A stretch of 64,000 nucleotides of DNA from Mucilaginibacter gossypii (GCF_900100945.1 NZ_FNCG01000004.1:521345-585344); one strand, 5' to 3'. Shown: positions 20,107-28,361, counted from the stretch's first letter. Notes: a model not told the origin generated them from the letters alone. Program-made: numbers and translations.

Positions 20107-20305
20107 CGTCATTGCGAGGTAAGAAGCAATCCCCGATCAGCAGGGTGGCTACGCAAGGCTCTCGGTATAGTTTGGGATTGCTTCGTACCTCGCAATGACG
20201 GAATGTTTAAAACCGATCATACGTAGCAGATACGATCCTATCGCAAAAGATAAAAAAGCTTACTTTGTAAAGCATGAGATTGCCGCGCTTCGCTCGCAAT
20301 GACAT
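20107..20305. repeat. CGTCATTGCGAGG palindromic element, plus a solitary half copy
   Basis: Arms at 20107-20133 and 20174-20200 are 27 bases and match at 26 (CGTCATTGCGAGGTA, then GAAGCAATCCC). The interior holds CCGATCAGCAGGG and TATAGTTT. A related half, AGATTGCCGCG to CTCGCAATGACA, follows at about 20278-20305. The same element recurs at 24859-24940. REP/MITE-like; no coding potential. Confidence 0.8.
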
Positions 20306-20351
20306 AGTTTTCACACCATACCATCAATCAAAACCAATAAAAATGAAATGA

Positions 20352-20723
20352 TTATCCTAACTGCGGAGGCTGGAATATCGTAGCCGGGCGATCGGCCGGT
20401 ACGGTGGGGGTGTAAGGGGTTGAAATAACCTGCAACAGGCTGGAGTGGAATTTTACATCAGTTGAACTGATGACATAAACCTCCTGAAAGAGGCTCTTTT
20501 GCGACTGCCTTTCGTCGCTGGCCTGCTTGTCCTCTGCCTGTTTGATCTTTTTCGCGAAGTAGCATTTGCCATCGCAGTGCAGCCAGGGTCTGTTCCTGTT
20601 TTCGCAAAGCTTGGTAGCAATGTAATTCCTGTTCAGCTCAAAACCCGCGAAAATAAAAAAACGCGAGAAGTTGACCGTGATCAGTGAAAAGATGAGTAAA
20701 TAGGCTGTAATACGTTGCAGCAT
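20352..20723 (-). CDS. Small membrane-anchored protein with Cys motif
   Basis: A 123-residue protein with one N-terminal helix (MLQRITAYLLIFSLITVNFS), then LCENRNRPWLHCDGKCYF followed by a Lys-rich stretch, and a C-terminal Pro/Thr-rich tail. The Cys-x-Asn-Arg-x-x-x-x-x-x-Cys-x-Gly-x-Cys pattern is recurrent in small Bacteroidota proteins found beside TonB receptor and PepSY genes; no function is assigned. It is upstream of and collinear with the receptor at 17660, so it probably belongs to the same metal-related cluster. The three Cys could bind a metal. Confidence 0.8.
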   Translation of the reverse strand: MLQRITAYLLIFSLITVNFSRFFIFAGFELNRNYIATKLCENRNRPWLHCDGKCYFAKKIKQAEDKQASDERQSQKSLFQEVYVISSTDVKFHSSLLQVISTPYTPTVPADRPATIFQPPQLG

Positions 20724-20769
20724 GGCGCAAAGGTACGCCCTGTGGGTTTAATAAGCAACTTTAGTTCTA

Positions 20770-20882
20770 AGTCTTAAGTCGAAAGTACTAAGTCGGAAGT
20801 CTCAGTTTTAAGTCTTAAGTTCAAAAATCTAAATGCATAACCCGACTAAAGACTTTTGACTTAGTACTTTCGACTCAAGACT
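20770..20882. repeat. AGTCTTAAGTCGAAAGTAC palindrome overlapping a gene end
   Basis: Arms at 20770-20802 and 20850-20882 are 33 bases and match at 30, around the core GTCGAAAGTACTAAGTC. The right arm runs through the stop codon of the gene at 20875-21234, so its final codons come from the repeat. Confidence 0.8.
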
Positions 20883-21234
20883 TGTCTCTTTTCAACGTAG
20901 CATGCAGGTGTTGGCCTTTGTAAACCAGGTCCATACCAATAGAATCCTGATAAACTTTACCCGTATGGGGCGAACTGCCTCCCGGTACCGGGATACTGAA
21001 AGAGAAATTATCACCGTTGATCATGCCGTCGGTAATCGCTACATCCCCTTGTGGCGCATGGGCGGTGCCGGTAAGCTTGCCGCTATCGATCCTAAAAGTG
21101 TAGCTTAATGGAAAATGATCATCTCCGGGAAGTTTTAATGAACCTATCCATCTGCCGTTAATATCGGCCATCGAAATAAAACTGAAAGCGGTAATAATAA
21201 CAAACGCACTGATCACCAGGAACTCTTTTTTCAT
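20875..21234 (-). CDS. Small exported beta-rich protein, paralogue 1 of 3
   Basis: A 119-residue exported protein (signal MKKEFLVISAFVIITAFSFI). The mature part follows the pattern GRWIGSL, SYTFRIDSGKLTGTA, GDVAITDGMINGDNFSFSIP and HTGKVYQDSIGMDL, which suggests a single antiparallel beta barrel, lipocalin-like in size. Two homologues lie just upstream (21478-21843 and 21955-22317). Function unknown. The last residues (RDKS) are encoded by a palindromic element and differ from the tails of the other two. Confidence 0.8.
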   Translation of the reverse strand: MKKEFLVISAFVIITAFSFISMADINGRWIGSLKLPGDDHFPLSYTFRIDSGKLTGTAHAPQGDVAITDGMINGDNFSFSIPVPGGSSPHTGKVYQDSIGMDLVYKGQHLHATLKRDKS

Positions 21235-21314
21235 TGTTGATATAGTTTAAGCAGATACCTATATGCTGTAATTTTAAACTATATACAATTTTATTGCCTT
21301 TAAGTTTAAAAAAA

Positions 21315-21352
21315 AGAAAAACCTTACCGGACGGGTAAGGTTTTTCTTTTTT
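21315..21352 (-). terminator. Strong hairpin terminator, T-tract on both strands
   Basis: AGAAAAACCTTACC (21315-21328) pairs perfectly with GGTAAGGTTTTTCT (21334-21347). A run of T follows on either strand, so it may be bidirectional. It lies past the leftward gene at 21478-21843. Confidence 0.85.
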
Positions 21353-21366
21353 GATATTTAAGATAC

Positions 21367-21457
21367 ATCATCCTGAACTTGTTTCAGGATCCCACGAGAC
21401 AGGCAGACCATGCAAGCTTGCTTAGCAAGTGGGGTGCTGAAGTAAGTTCAGCATGAT
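21367..21457. repeat. ATCATCCTGAACTT palindrome
   Basis: ATCATCCTGAACTTGTTTCAG (21367-21387, printed in two parts: ATCATCCTGAACTT, GTTTCAG) pairs with CTGAAGTAAGTTCAGCATGAT at 21437-21457 (CTGAAGTAAG, TTCAGCATGAT), 18 of 21 bases. A third family of dispersed palindrome in the spaces around these paralogues. Confidence 0.7.
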
Positions 21458-21477
21458 TATCTTGTTATCAAATAAGG

Positions 21478-21843
21478 TTATTTCTTTTCAACCGATCTTT
21501 TCAATACCGAGCTGCTTTTTGAGCCATTGATATCCAGTTCAACGCTAACCGAATCGCCCATGAATTTGCCTGTATGAGGTATCACGATACCGCTGGTGGC
21601 TACTGTAAATGAAAAGTCGGTACCATTGGTTTTGCCTTCTTTAATGTCAACGTCGCCTTCCGGAGTTAAGGCTGTGCCGGTCAGTTTATCGCCATCAACC
21701 TTAAAATTATAAAGCAGTGGGTATTCCTGGCCGTCGCTTGTAACTAATTTGCCTGCCCATTTGCCGTTAAGATCAGCTATAGCTGCAAGACATATCATAA
21801 AGCAGCTTACCAATAAGGTAGTAGTAAAAATCTTTTTTTTCAT
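21478..21843 (-). CDS. Small exported beta-rich protein, paralogue 2 of 3
   Basis: A 121-residue exported protein (signal MKKKIFTTTLLVSCFMICLA, cleavage near AIA). It keeps the pattern of its neighbours: GKWAGKL, LLYNFKVDGDKLTGTALTPE, GDVDIKEGKTNGTDFSFTV and HTGKFMGDSVSVEL, ending VLKRSVEKK. It is most similar to the copy at 21955. Likely periplasmic or surface-exposed. The tandem arrangement points to local duplication; role unknown. Confidence 0.82.
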   Translation of the reverse strand: MKKKIFTTTLLVSCFMICLAAIADLNGKWAGKLVTSDGQEYPLLYNFKVDGDKLTGTALTPEGDVDIKEGKTNGTDFSFTVATSGIVIPHTGKFMGDSVSVELDINGSKSSSVLKRSVEKK

Positions 21844-21954
21844 AAATGTGAATTTTGGTTTATAAATATAAGCACCTTGATTTCTAGGATGAAATGATTA
21901 CATGATATTTTATGATGTGAAATTTAAATATCATGTAATTCTTAAATCAGGAAA

Positions 21955-22317
21955 TTAAGGTTGTTGAGCTCTTTTTAAAGTGCTATGTACTTTTGAACCA
22001 TTGGCTTCAATATCAACACCTACCGAATCGCCATAGAATTTGCCTGTATGGGCAATGTGGATATCTTCGATGCTTACGGTAAATTTGAAACTGTCGCCCG
22101 TTATTTTGCCGTCTTCAATCGGCATATCGCCTTTAGGTGTTTTGGCTGTGCCGGTTAGTTTGTCCCCATCAATCTGAAAATTATAAAGCAATGGATAAAT
22201 TTCACCGGTTTCTGTTTCAAGCTTGCCTTCCCACTTTCCGGCAATTCCGGCAATGGCTGCAAAGCAAACCGCAATACAAACTATTACAAGGGCTAAGGTT
22301 AAAAAAGTCTTTTTCAT
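21955..22317 (-). CDS. Small exported beta-rich protein, paralogue 3 of 3
   Basis: A 120-residue exported protein from the ATG at 22317, chosen because MKKTFLTLALVIVCIAVCFA is then a clean signal peptide; the frame is open to 22377. Same motif order as its two neighbours (GKWEGKL, LLYNFQIDGDKLTGTAKTP, GDMPIEDGKITGDSFKFTV, HTGKFYGDSVGVDI). The gap of 111 bases to the next copy is AT-rich and may hold a separate promoter. Function unknown. Divergent from the alpha-galactosidase gene. Confidence 0.82.
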   Translation of the reverse strand: MKKTFLTLALVIVCIAVCFAAIAGIAGKWEGKLETETGEIYPLLYNFQIDGDKLTGTAKTPKGDMPIEDGKITGDSFKFTVSIEDIHIAHTGKFYGDSVGVDIEANGSKVHSTLKRAQQP

Positions 22318-22612
22318 AGCTGTTGTTTTCATCGGTAAATGTAAAATCGATATTAAACCAAAACGTAAACTGTACATTAAATTTACTGCCTGCAGTATTA
22401 TCGATTTATGAACAAAAACTGTACTATAACAGCCAGGTAATTAATGCTGGATTGTTTTTTTACTTTCATTTGTATTTAGGAGCATTTTTTGACTATCTCT
22501 AAATAAATGTTAATGATACATTTCCAATTATTCAAAATGATTGTACCTTTAAATCTGCATACTAACCGGGCGAAATCCTGTTTCGCTTTTCACTTTTAAA
22601 CAACCTATAATA

Positions 22613-24829
22613 ATGAAGAAAATTTTTACCGCATTGCTATTGTTGGGTGGTACATATCTGGGCGCTTCGGCTCAGGATGTTCAGCTTAACAAAGGCTGGA
22701 AATTTGCCGTGGGTGATTCTGCCCAATGGTCGTCCCCAACTTTTAACGATCAAAACTGGCAAAACATTGATGTCGCCCATTCCTGGGAACCGCAGGGACA
22801 CCCTAATTACGATGGCTTCGGCTGGTACCGTATCCACGTAGTAATCCCTTCATCGCTTAAGGAGAAAGCCTATTTAAAAGATAGCCTCCGCTTAAGCCTG
22901 GCCAGTGTTGATGATAACGACGAAGTGTATTTAAACGGAAAGCTTATCGCCAAATATGGCGGTCACAGCGGAACCATTAAAGATGGCAATTACGGGCCGC
23001 GCACTTATAGTATCCCGGCTTCAGATCCTGCAATTTTGTGGGATAAAGAAAACGTACTGGCCATCCGTATTTACGATACCGGGGGCGACGGTGGTATTTA
23101 CGGCGATAACTTTTCTATTGCCATGGCCGATGTAATGGATCACGTTACAGTTAATACCGATGGCGATTTTAGTTTCCAGGAAAATAACAGCCTGGCCAAA
23201 TCAGTTAAATTGGTAACCACCAATAAATACCAGTACCAGGGTACTTTGGCTTTTAAAGTTACCGATCCTGAAACGGGCGCCGTAATCTACGAAAAAACAA
23301 ACCCTGCAAACTTTACCACAGGCAAGCCTTTTACCTATTCGTTTGTGATAGCCCGGTTAGCAAAAAAATCGTATACCATAGCTTATACTTTTACAGATCA
23401 AAAATCTGGTAAAGAGATTGTTAAAACCGAAACTACGCCTTATGTACTTACGCCTTACCCATCGCCCAGGCCAAAAATTAACGGAGCCGATGTTTACGGT
23501 GCAAGGCCTGGTAACCCTTTCCTTTATCTGATCCCGGCAACCGGTAAAAAGCCGCTTAACTATAAAGCTGCGGGCTTGCCTGCCGGCTTAACGCTTGATG
23601 CTAAAACGGGTATCATTTCGGGTGTGGTAAGCCAAAAGGGAGATTATCCTGTAACGCTTACCGTTACCAATAGCTTAGGCAATAAAACCAAAACACTAAC
23701 TATTAGCATTGGCGATAAAATTGGCCTTACCCCGGCCCTTGGCTGGAACAGCTGGAATGCCTGGGGCTTGAGCGTTAATGACGAAAAAGTAAAGATCTCG
23801 GCTAAAGAAATGTCGGAGAAATTAAGTGCTTATGGCTGGAACTATATCAATATCGACGATGGCTGGGAGGCGGAAAACCGTGCTGCCGATGGTGCCATCG
23901 TAGCTAACAGTAAGTTTCCGGATATGAAAGGTTTAACTGATTATGTACACAGCCTTGGCCTGCATACCGGGATTTATTCATCGCCTGGCCCGCGCACCTG
24001 CGGCGGCTTTTTGGGCAGCTGGCAGCATGAAGACCAGGATGCCAAAACTTATGCCGACTGGGGTTTTGATTATTTAAAATACGACTGGTGCTCCTACTCG
24101 GAAGTTACCCCTCCGCATCCCGACCTGCCTGCACTTAAGAAACCATATGAAGTAATGCGCACCTCTTTAAATAAGGTAAACCGCGATATTATGTTCAGTT
24201 TTTGCCAGTACGGCTGGGGTGATGTTTGGAAATGGGGTGCCGAAACCGGCGGCAACAGCTGGCGTACCACCGGCGATATCCAGGATACCTGGAGAAGTAT
24301 GAGTGATATTGGCTTTAGCCAGGATCCTGCTTCGCCTTACGCTGGTCCGGGGCATTTTAATGATCCGGATATGCTGGTTGTAGGCAAAGTAGGCTGGGGG
24401 CCAAGCCTGCACAATAGCCGTTTAACTTATGATGAGCAATATACCCACATCAGTTTATGGAGCCTGCTGTCTGCGCCGCTGTTAATCGGCTGCGATATGG
24501 GGCACCTGGACAGGTTTACGCTTAGCCTGTTAACGAATGATGAAGTACTGGCTATTGACCAGGATGCCTTAGGCAAAGGTGCAAGACAGGCTTCTAAAAC
24601 AGATGAGCAGCAGATTTGGGTAAAAGAGCTCACCAAAGGCGAAAAAGCAATAGGTTTCTTTAACACATCTGATAAATATCAAACTGTTAACCTGGAAGCT
24701 AATGACAAGCTGTTAAAAGGCTTTACCAAAGCCCGTGATGTTTGGGAACAGAAATACCTGATAGCGGTTAACCACAAATATACTTTCAAAATCCCACCGC
24801 ATGGCGTAAAGCTTATTAGGGTTATGTAA
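22613..24829 (+). CDS. Exported GH27 alpha-galactosidase with N-terminal jelly roll and putative Ig domain
   Basis: A 738-residue exported enzyme. After the signal peptide (MKKIFTALLLLGGTYLGASA) comes a beta-galactosidase-type sugar-binding jelly roll (residues about 22-180: WQNIDVAHSWEPQG, YDTGGDGGIYGDNF), a linker, a putative-Ig domain (about 295-370: LPAGLTLDAKTGIISGVVSQ), and a GH27 catalytic barrel from LTPALGWNSWNAWG. The nucleophile is Asp491 in YLKYDWC and the acid/base Asp586 in FNDPDMLVVG. It removes alpha-galactose, for instance from galactomannan, which would assist the mannan operon. A TACCTTTA element near 22544-22551 may be part of its promoter. Confidence 0.95.
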   Translation: MKKIFTALLLLGGTYLGASAQDVQLNKGWKFAVGDSAQWSSPTFNDQNWQNIDVAHSWEPQGHPNYDGFGWYRIHVVIPSSLKEKAYLKDSLRLSLASVDDNDEVYLNGKLIAKYGGHSGTIKDGNYGPRTYSIPASDPAILWDKENVLAIRIYDTGGDGGIYGDNFSIAMADVMDHVTVNTDGDFSFQENNSLAKSVKLVTTNKYQYQGTLAFKVTDPETGAVIYEKTNPANFTTGKPFTYSFVIARLAKKSYTIAYTFTDQKSGKEIVKTETTPYVLTPYPSPRPKINGADVYGARPGNPFLYLIPATGKKPLNYKAAGLPAGLTLDAKTGIISGVVSQKGDYPVTLTVTNSLGNKTKTLTISIGDKIGLTPALGWNSWNAWGLSVNDEKVKISAKEMSEKLSAYGWNYINIDDGWEAENRAADGAIVANSKFPDMKGLTDYVHSLGLHTGIYSSPGPRTCGGFLGSWQHEDQDAKTYADWGFDYLKYDWCSYSEVTPPHPDLPALKKPYEVMRTSLNKVNRDIMFSFCQYGWGDVWKWGAETGGNSWRTTGDIQDTWRSMSDIGFSQDPASPYAGPGHFNDPDMLVVGKVGWGPSLHNSRLTYDEQYTHISLWSLLSAPLLIGCDMGHLDRFTLSLLTNDEVLAIDQDALGKGARQASKTDEQQIWVKELTKGEKAIGFFNTSDKYQTVNLEANDKLLKGFTKARDVWEQKYLIAVNHKYTFKIPPHGVKLIRVM

Positions 24830-24858
24830 GGATTTAGGGTAGGGAGATAAAAAACACG

Positions 24859-24940
24859 CGTCGTTGCGAGGTGCGAAGCAATCCCCGATGAGCAGGGCCA
24901 CCCTGTATAGTTTGGGATTGCTTCGTACCTCGCAATGACG
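24859..24940. repeat. CGTCATTGCGAGG palindromic element, second copy
   Basis: Arms at 24859-24885 and 24914-24940 are 27 bases with two mismatches. The interior CCGATGAGCAGGG, CCCTGTATAGTTT matches the copy at 20107-20200, showing a common family. It lies 29 bases after the alpha-galactosidase stop. Confidence 0.8.
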
Positions 24941-24967
24941 CTTTTTATTTGATTAGCTGATTTTATA

Positions 24968-25201
24968 AAAATCAATTTGGCACATCGTTTCATGTCCCCT
25001 CAGGGTCTCTCGCAGAGGACCTTGAGGTTCACTGCGTTTTGGTTAGAACAGCTGATCTGGCGTATATCAATCTGCATGACGTATACATCAGGGTCCTCTG
25101 CGAGAGACCCTGATGGGACGTTGATAGCAAAAATGGCCTATATCTATTCGATAAAGGCCATTTTTATATAACGTAGTTTGAAAATCAATTTGGCACATCG
25201 T
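24968..25201. repeat. Direct repeat enclosing a 28-base inverted repeat
   Basis: The 21 bases AAAATCAATTTGG-CACATCGT occur at 24968-24988 and again at 25181-25201, where they contain the last codons (Asp-Val-Pro-Asn-stop) of the leftward gene at 25185. Between them, 24994-25021 and 25092-25119 form an inverted repeat with 27 of 28 bases paired around CAGGGTCTCTCGCAGAGGA, with a 70-base loop, and then comes a hairpin terminator. The layout looks like an inserted element flanked by a duplicated target. Confidence 0.75.
25129..25167. terminator. Hairpin terminator between convergent genes
   Basis: AAAAATGGCC and GGCCATTTTT pair perfectly around a 17-base loop at 25129-25165. T-runs occur on both strands. 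It can end both the alpha-galactosidase transcript and the leftward gene at 25185-26111. Confidence 0.8.
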
Positions 25202-26111
25202 AATGATATACCGGCGAAAAAACTCCTTCACTTGTAGTGTAGTAGCCTTTACCATCGGGCTGAAAACCTATCGCCTCGCCCTGTTTTTCAACTTTGTAGG
25301 TAAGTTCCTGTGGCTTGCGTACCATAGTTTCCCATATGGGTTCGTTATGCTGGCGGCGCCAGTAGTAAACTTTGTCGTAACTTTTTAGCAGGATCTGCTG
25401 CCCGTCTTTAGAGATATCGCCGGCTGTGATCCATTTAAAAGGTTTAAAGCCCGCGAAGTACAATTTGCAGCGTTTGGTTAATACTGTTGTTGTATTGGCC
25501 TGGTATTTTAACGGACTGGTGTAAACCGCAACGGTATCACCCCTTTTACTTACAATGATCAATTGCTTGCCTATCGGGTCAATCATCAAAGTTTCAGCAT
25601 CTTTGGGGCCATCCGGATATTTAAAATCTGCCCGTACAGCTTGTGTGTTTGTAATAGCCTTATCGCCTGTAGCCCATGATTTTTTTTCGGCCATGCGGTA
25701 AACTGTAATATATGGCCTGTTTTGATTGTTATCGCCTATATCGCCAAGGTAAACGTAGCTTTTACCTTTTTCCGGTCCGGGGCCAACATCAATATCTTCA
25801 CAATCCTGTACGCCCAGCTTTTGAGTGCTGTCACCCTTAAAATAAATGGTTGATTTGAGTTTGCCTTCGGCTGTTATAGCAAAAAAACGGCTTGTATCGC
25901 CGCTGTCGTTATGTACATAATAGGTGTCGGGGCTAATGGATGACGCCGCAATACCCGACGTTTCATCCATCTCTTTATCATTTAGGGTGCCTGTAATGTC
26001 CTGCCTGTCGAGCAGCCTGTGCTTGGCGAAGGCCCCCATGAAAAGTAGGGATACAATGGGTAAGAGTATATTTAATTTTTTTGACCGGCTCATTCTGTTT
26101 CTTGCAAACAA
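25185..26111 (-). CDS. Exported beta-propeller-like protein of unknown function
   Basis: A 308-residue exported protein (302 from the ATG at 26093). A hydrophobic segment LNILLPIVSLLFMGAFA near the start looks like a signal peptide. The body has the pattern DETSGIAASS, YVHNDSGDTSRFFAITAEG, QDCEDIDVGPGP, YVYLGDIGDNNQNRPYI and KDAETLMIDP, which is seen in secreted propeller proteins of Bacteroidota and Actinobacteria sometimes annotated as phytase-esterase-like. Conserved Asp and Glu residues may bind calcium. No catalytic role is known. Its last codons lie in a duplicated 21-base repeat. Confidence 0.82.
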   Translation of the reverse strand: MFARNRMSRSKKLNILLPIVSLLFMGAFAKHRLLDRQDITGTLNDKEMDETSGIAASSISPDTYYVHNDSGDTSRFFAITAEGKLKSTIYFKGDSTQKLGVQDCEDIDVGPGPEKGKSYVYLGDIGDNNQNRPYITVYRMAEKKSWATGDKAITNTQAVRADFKYPDGPKDAETLMIDPIGKQLIIVSKRGDTVAVYTSPLKYQANTTTVLTKRCKLYFAGFKPFKWITAGDISKDGQQILLKSYDKVYYWRRQHNEPIWETMVRKPQELTYKVEKQGEAIGFQPDGKGYYTTSEGVFSPVYHYDVPN

Positions 26112-26229
26112 TAACGCAAATAAAGCGCATTAGTATGAAGTTGACATTAATTATTTGATTTTGTTACGACTATATGAAAATTATATAACAAACAGGGCAA
26201 TGGTACACAATATTCGTACCACGAAACAT

Positions 26230-26673
26230 TTATGCCGATTCAAAGGCATGTAATAAGGCGCTTTGCCGGAATATTTCTGCAGGGGTACGGTAATCGGCCA
26301 GTTCAAGTTCCTGAACATATTTGCAATTGCAGGGGTGCCCGGGTTCAATAAAAACAGGCATATCATAGCCCAGTTGCTGGTAGTATGGAGTGATGAACGC
26401 TTTTACAGGCAGTTCGTTTGCTGCGGAAACAACATTAGGCGTAAGTTTTTTTAAGGGCTTTAAAAGTATTTTAATTTCACAAAGTTTAAAGTTGTCATAA
26501 AGCGGGATCCAGCGTATTACATCGTCAATACTAACTGCTATGGCATTATGTTTTACGCCGGTAAGGACGCCAATATTCACTTCGCTATTGTTTAAAAGAC
26601 TAATGATCATAACCTGCTGACCGATATAACGACTAAAAATCACGAGCTGGGCTATCACACTTACTTGTTTCAT
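26230..26673 (-). CDS. Hypothetical protein, unrecognised
   Basis: A 147-residue soluble protein with no signal peptide after a weakly hydrophobic start (MKQVSVIAQLVIFSRYIGQ). The N-terminal half looks like a small beta barrel (VMIISLLNNSEVNIGVLTGV, AIAVSIDDVIRWIPLYD), followed by a C-terminal part with PCNCKYVQELELADYRTP. I do not recognise a family. It is divergent from the AT-rich island that begins at 26987, with 313 bases between starts. Codon use is like that of the host rather than the island. Confidence 0.6.
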   Translation of the reverse strand: MKQVSVIAQLVIFSRYIGQQVMIISLLNNSEVNIGVLTGVKHNAIAVSIDDVIRWIPLYDNFKLCEIKILLKPLKKLTPNVVSAANELPVKAFITPYYQQLGYDMPVFIEPGHPCNCKYVQELELADYRTPAEIFRQSALLHAFESA

Positions 26674-26986
26674 TTTGCTAATTTTATTAGCAAAATACGG
26701 AAATTAGTTAGTAAGATGCAAGGGCGAATGCGAAATGGTTGACATTGATAATGCTAAACCATGATGTAATAAAATTGCGGTCATGTTCAATGGTACATGC
26801 CGAAAGTTTAGTGCAGCGCAATCGGTGGTTAGCCATTTAAGTTTAGTAACTTCATTGGCTAAGCCCCCCAAATTATATTTACAAGAGGATATAAAGAATT
26901 GCTAAAAATATTAGCTTTAATTAAATTAATCTTTATAATTTTATAATTCAGAACTTTAGTTTATAAAACAAGTAATCTATCTAAAT
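26674..26986. other. Divergent intergenic region before the AT-rich island
   Basis: 313 bases, increasingly AT-rich to the right. A TTG at 26855-26857 and TATATTTA at 26874-26881 resemble the Bacteroidota -33 and -7 boxes at slightly short spacing and could drive the HAD gene about 105 bases downstream. No hairpin or repeat recognised. Confidence 0.35.
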
Positions 26987-27877
26987 ATGGAGCAAATAAA
27001 AAAAGAAGATATCAATTTCGTGATAACTGATCTTGATGACACAATATGGGATTGGTTGGAGATGTGGTATCAATCATTTATGCCGTATCTAAATAGAATA
27101 GTTGAAGAAACCGGCATTAACATAAATATTTTAAAAAAGGAGTTTAAAGCACTTCATGAAAAATATGGAACGACGGAGATGTCGTTTATTTATAAAGAGT
27201 TGCCATCTATTAATCAGTCTTTTTATCCGATTTTTGAAGAGGTTGTTGACGGTAAAAAAAGTATATTACATGAATATAATTCTAATAAAAAAAATAATTT
27301 AACTGCTTACGAGGGCGTTATAGACACATTAAAGTTTATTAAAAATCAAGGCAGTAAAATAGTAGCGTTTACTGAATCAAATGTTTTTTTTACCAAGTAT
27401 CGTATTAAACACTTAGGTTTAGATACTATTATCGATACCGTATATTCTCCCGAAGGTTATCAAATTCCTGGTTCGGTTTACAAACACTATTCAGAAGATT
27501 ATTGGGATCTTAAGCAAACAGAAATTAAAACCTTGCCGAAAGAAACTCGTAAACCTAATGTTGAAATATTAAATACTATTATTAAAGATTTTAACGCAGA
27601 TAAAAGTAAAAGTATTTATATTGGAGATAAATTAGATAGAGATATTTATATGGCGCAGCAAGCTGGTGTTACGAGTGTACATGCGGAATATGGGCATATA
27701 ATCGACGGTGATAGATATGAGTTGTTAAAGGAAGTTACACATTGGTCACCGGGAGATGTGGAAAGAGAGAAGCAATTTAAATCTCAAAAATTAGATATAC
27801 CCTCTCCCGATTATACTTTAAAATCTTTTGATGAATTAATAACATTATTTCGCTTCACTAAGTTTGCAGATGCCTAA
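26987..27877 (+). CDS. HAD-superfamily hydrolase, first gene of the AT-rich island
   Basis: A 296-residue HAD hydrolase. Motif I is VITDLDDTIWDW with nucleophile Asp15 and acid/base Asp17; a helical cap fills residues 22-120; motif II is VAFTES; motif III/IV is YIGDKLDRDIYMAQQAGV, with the acidic pair for Mg2+. It is probably a cytoplasmic phosphatase; the substrate is unknown. Unlike its surroundings the gene is very AT-rich with many AAA, ATT and TTA codons, which suggests transfer. Its stop overlaps the start of the next gene by eight bases. The C-terminal 60 residues extend beyond the usual HAD core. Confidence 0.88.
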   Translation: MEQIKKEDINFVITDLDDTIWDWLEMWYQSFMPYLNRIVEETGININILKKEFKALHEKYGTTEMSFIYKELPSINQSFYPIFEEVVDGKKSILHEYNSNKKNNLTAYEGVIDTLKFIKNQGSKIVAFTESNVFFTKYRIKHLGLDTIIDTVYSPEGYQIPGSVYKHYSEDYWDLKQTEIKTLPKETRKPNVEILNTIIKDFNADKSKSIYIGDKLDRDIYMAQQAGVTSVHAEYGHIIDGDRYELLKEVTHWSPGDVEREKQFKSQKLDIPSPDYTLKSFDELITLFRFTKFADA

Positions 27878-28361
27878 TCAAAACTCTCGTCAAGGTATTG
27901 ATAATACTTTAAAAATATGGGAAAAGACTATTGATGTTCAACAGCATTTTAATGATATTGAATTACAAATAAGAAACTATACTTTAACTTTATTTACCGG
28001 CATAATGGCTGGAATAGGCTATTTATTAAAGGAAAAAATTAATATAGATCTTCATGGTTATATTATTCCCTCCTCGGCCATAGCGGCATTAATTGGTATG
28101 ATAATCATGTGTGCATTTTACTTTATGGACAAATATTGGTACCATAAGCTATTAAAAGGATCTGTTAAGCATGCATTGGACATCGAAACATTAATTCAAT
28201 CAACTCATCCTGAGATTAATTTGACTTCAAAAATAGGCGACGCAAGCCATATTAAATTTTTTGGATTGAAAGTAGATTCCGATAAAAAATATTGGTTTTT
28301 TTACTACCCTTTAATATCTATATTTTTTGTTTTATATATAGCACTTTTAAAATGGGCTTGA
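27870..28361 (+). CDS. Three-helix membrane protein of the AT-rich island
   Basis: A 163-residue protein from the ATG at 27870 (the TTG at 27864 would add two). An amphipathic N-terminus with KTIDVQQHFNDIELQIRNYT leads into helices at about 38-54, 64-86 and 143-161. The charged middle (residues 87-140) should be cytoplasmic or periplasmic. The layout of an amphipathic start, two close helices and a soluble part recalls small pore-forming effectors such as SLATT-type proteins, but I see no decisive motif. Overlaps both neighbours (8 and 10 bases), so translation is probably coupled. Confidence 0.8.
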   Translation: MPNQNSRQGIDNTLKIWEKTIDVQQHFNDIELQIRNYTLTLFTGIMAGIGYLLKEKINIDLHGYIIPSSAIAALIGMIIMCAFYFMDKYWYHKLLKGSVKHALDIETLIQSTHPEINLTSKIGDASHIKFFGLKVDSDKKYWFFYYPLISIFFVLYIALLKWA

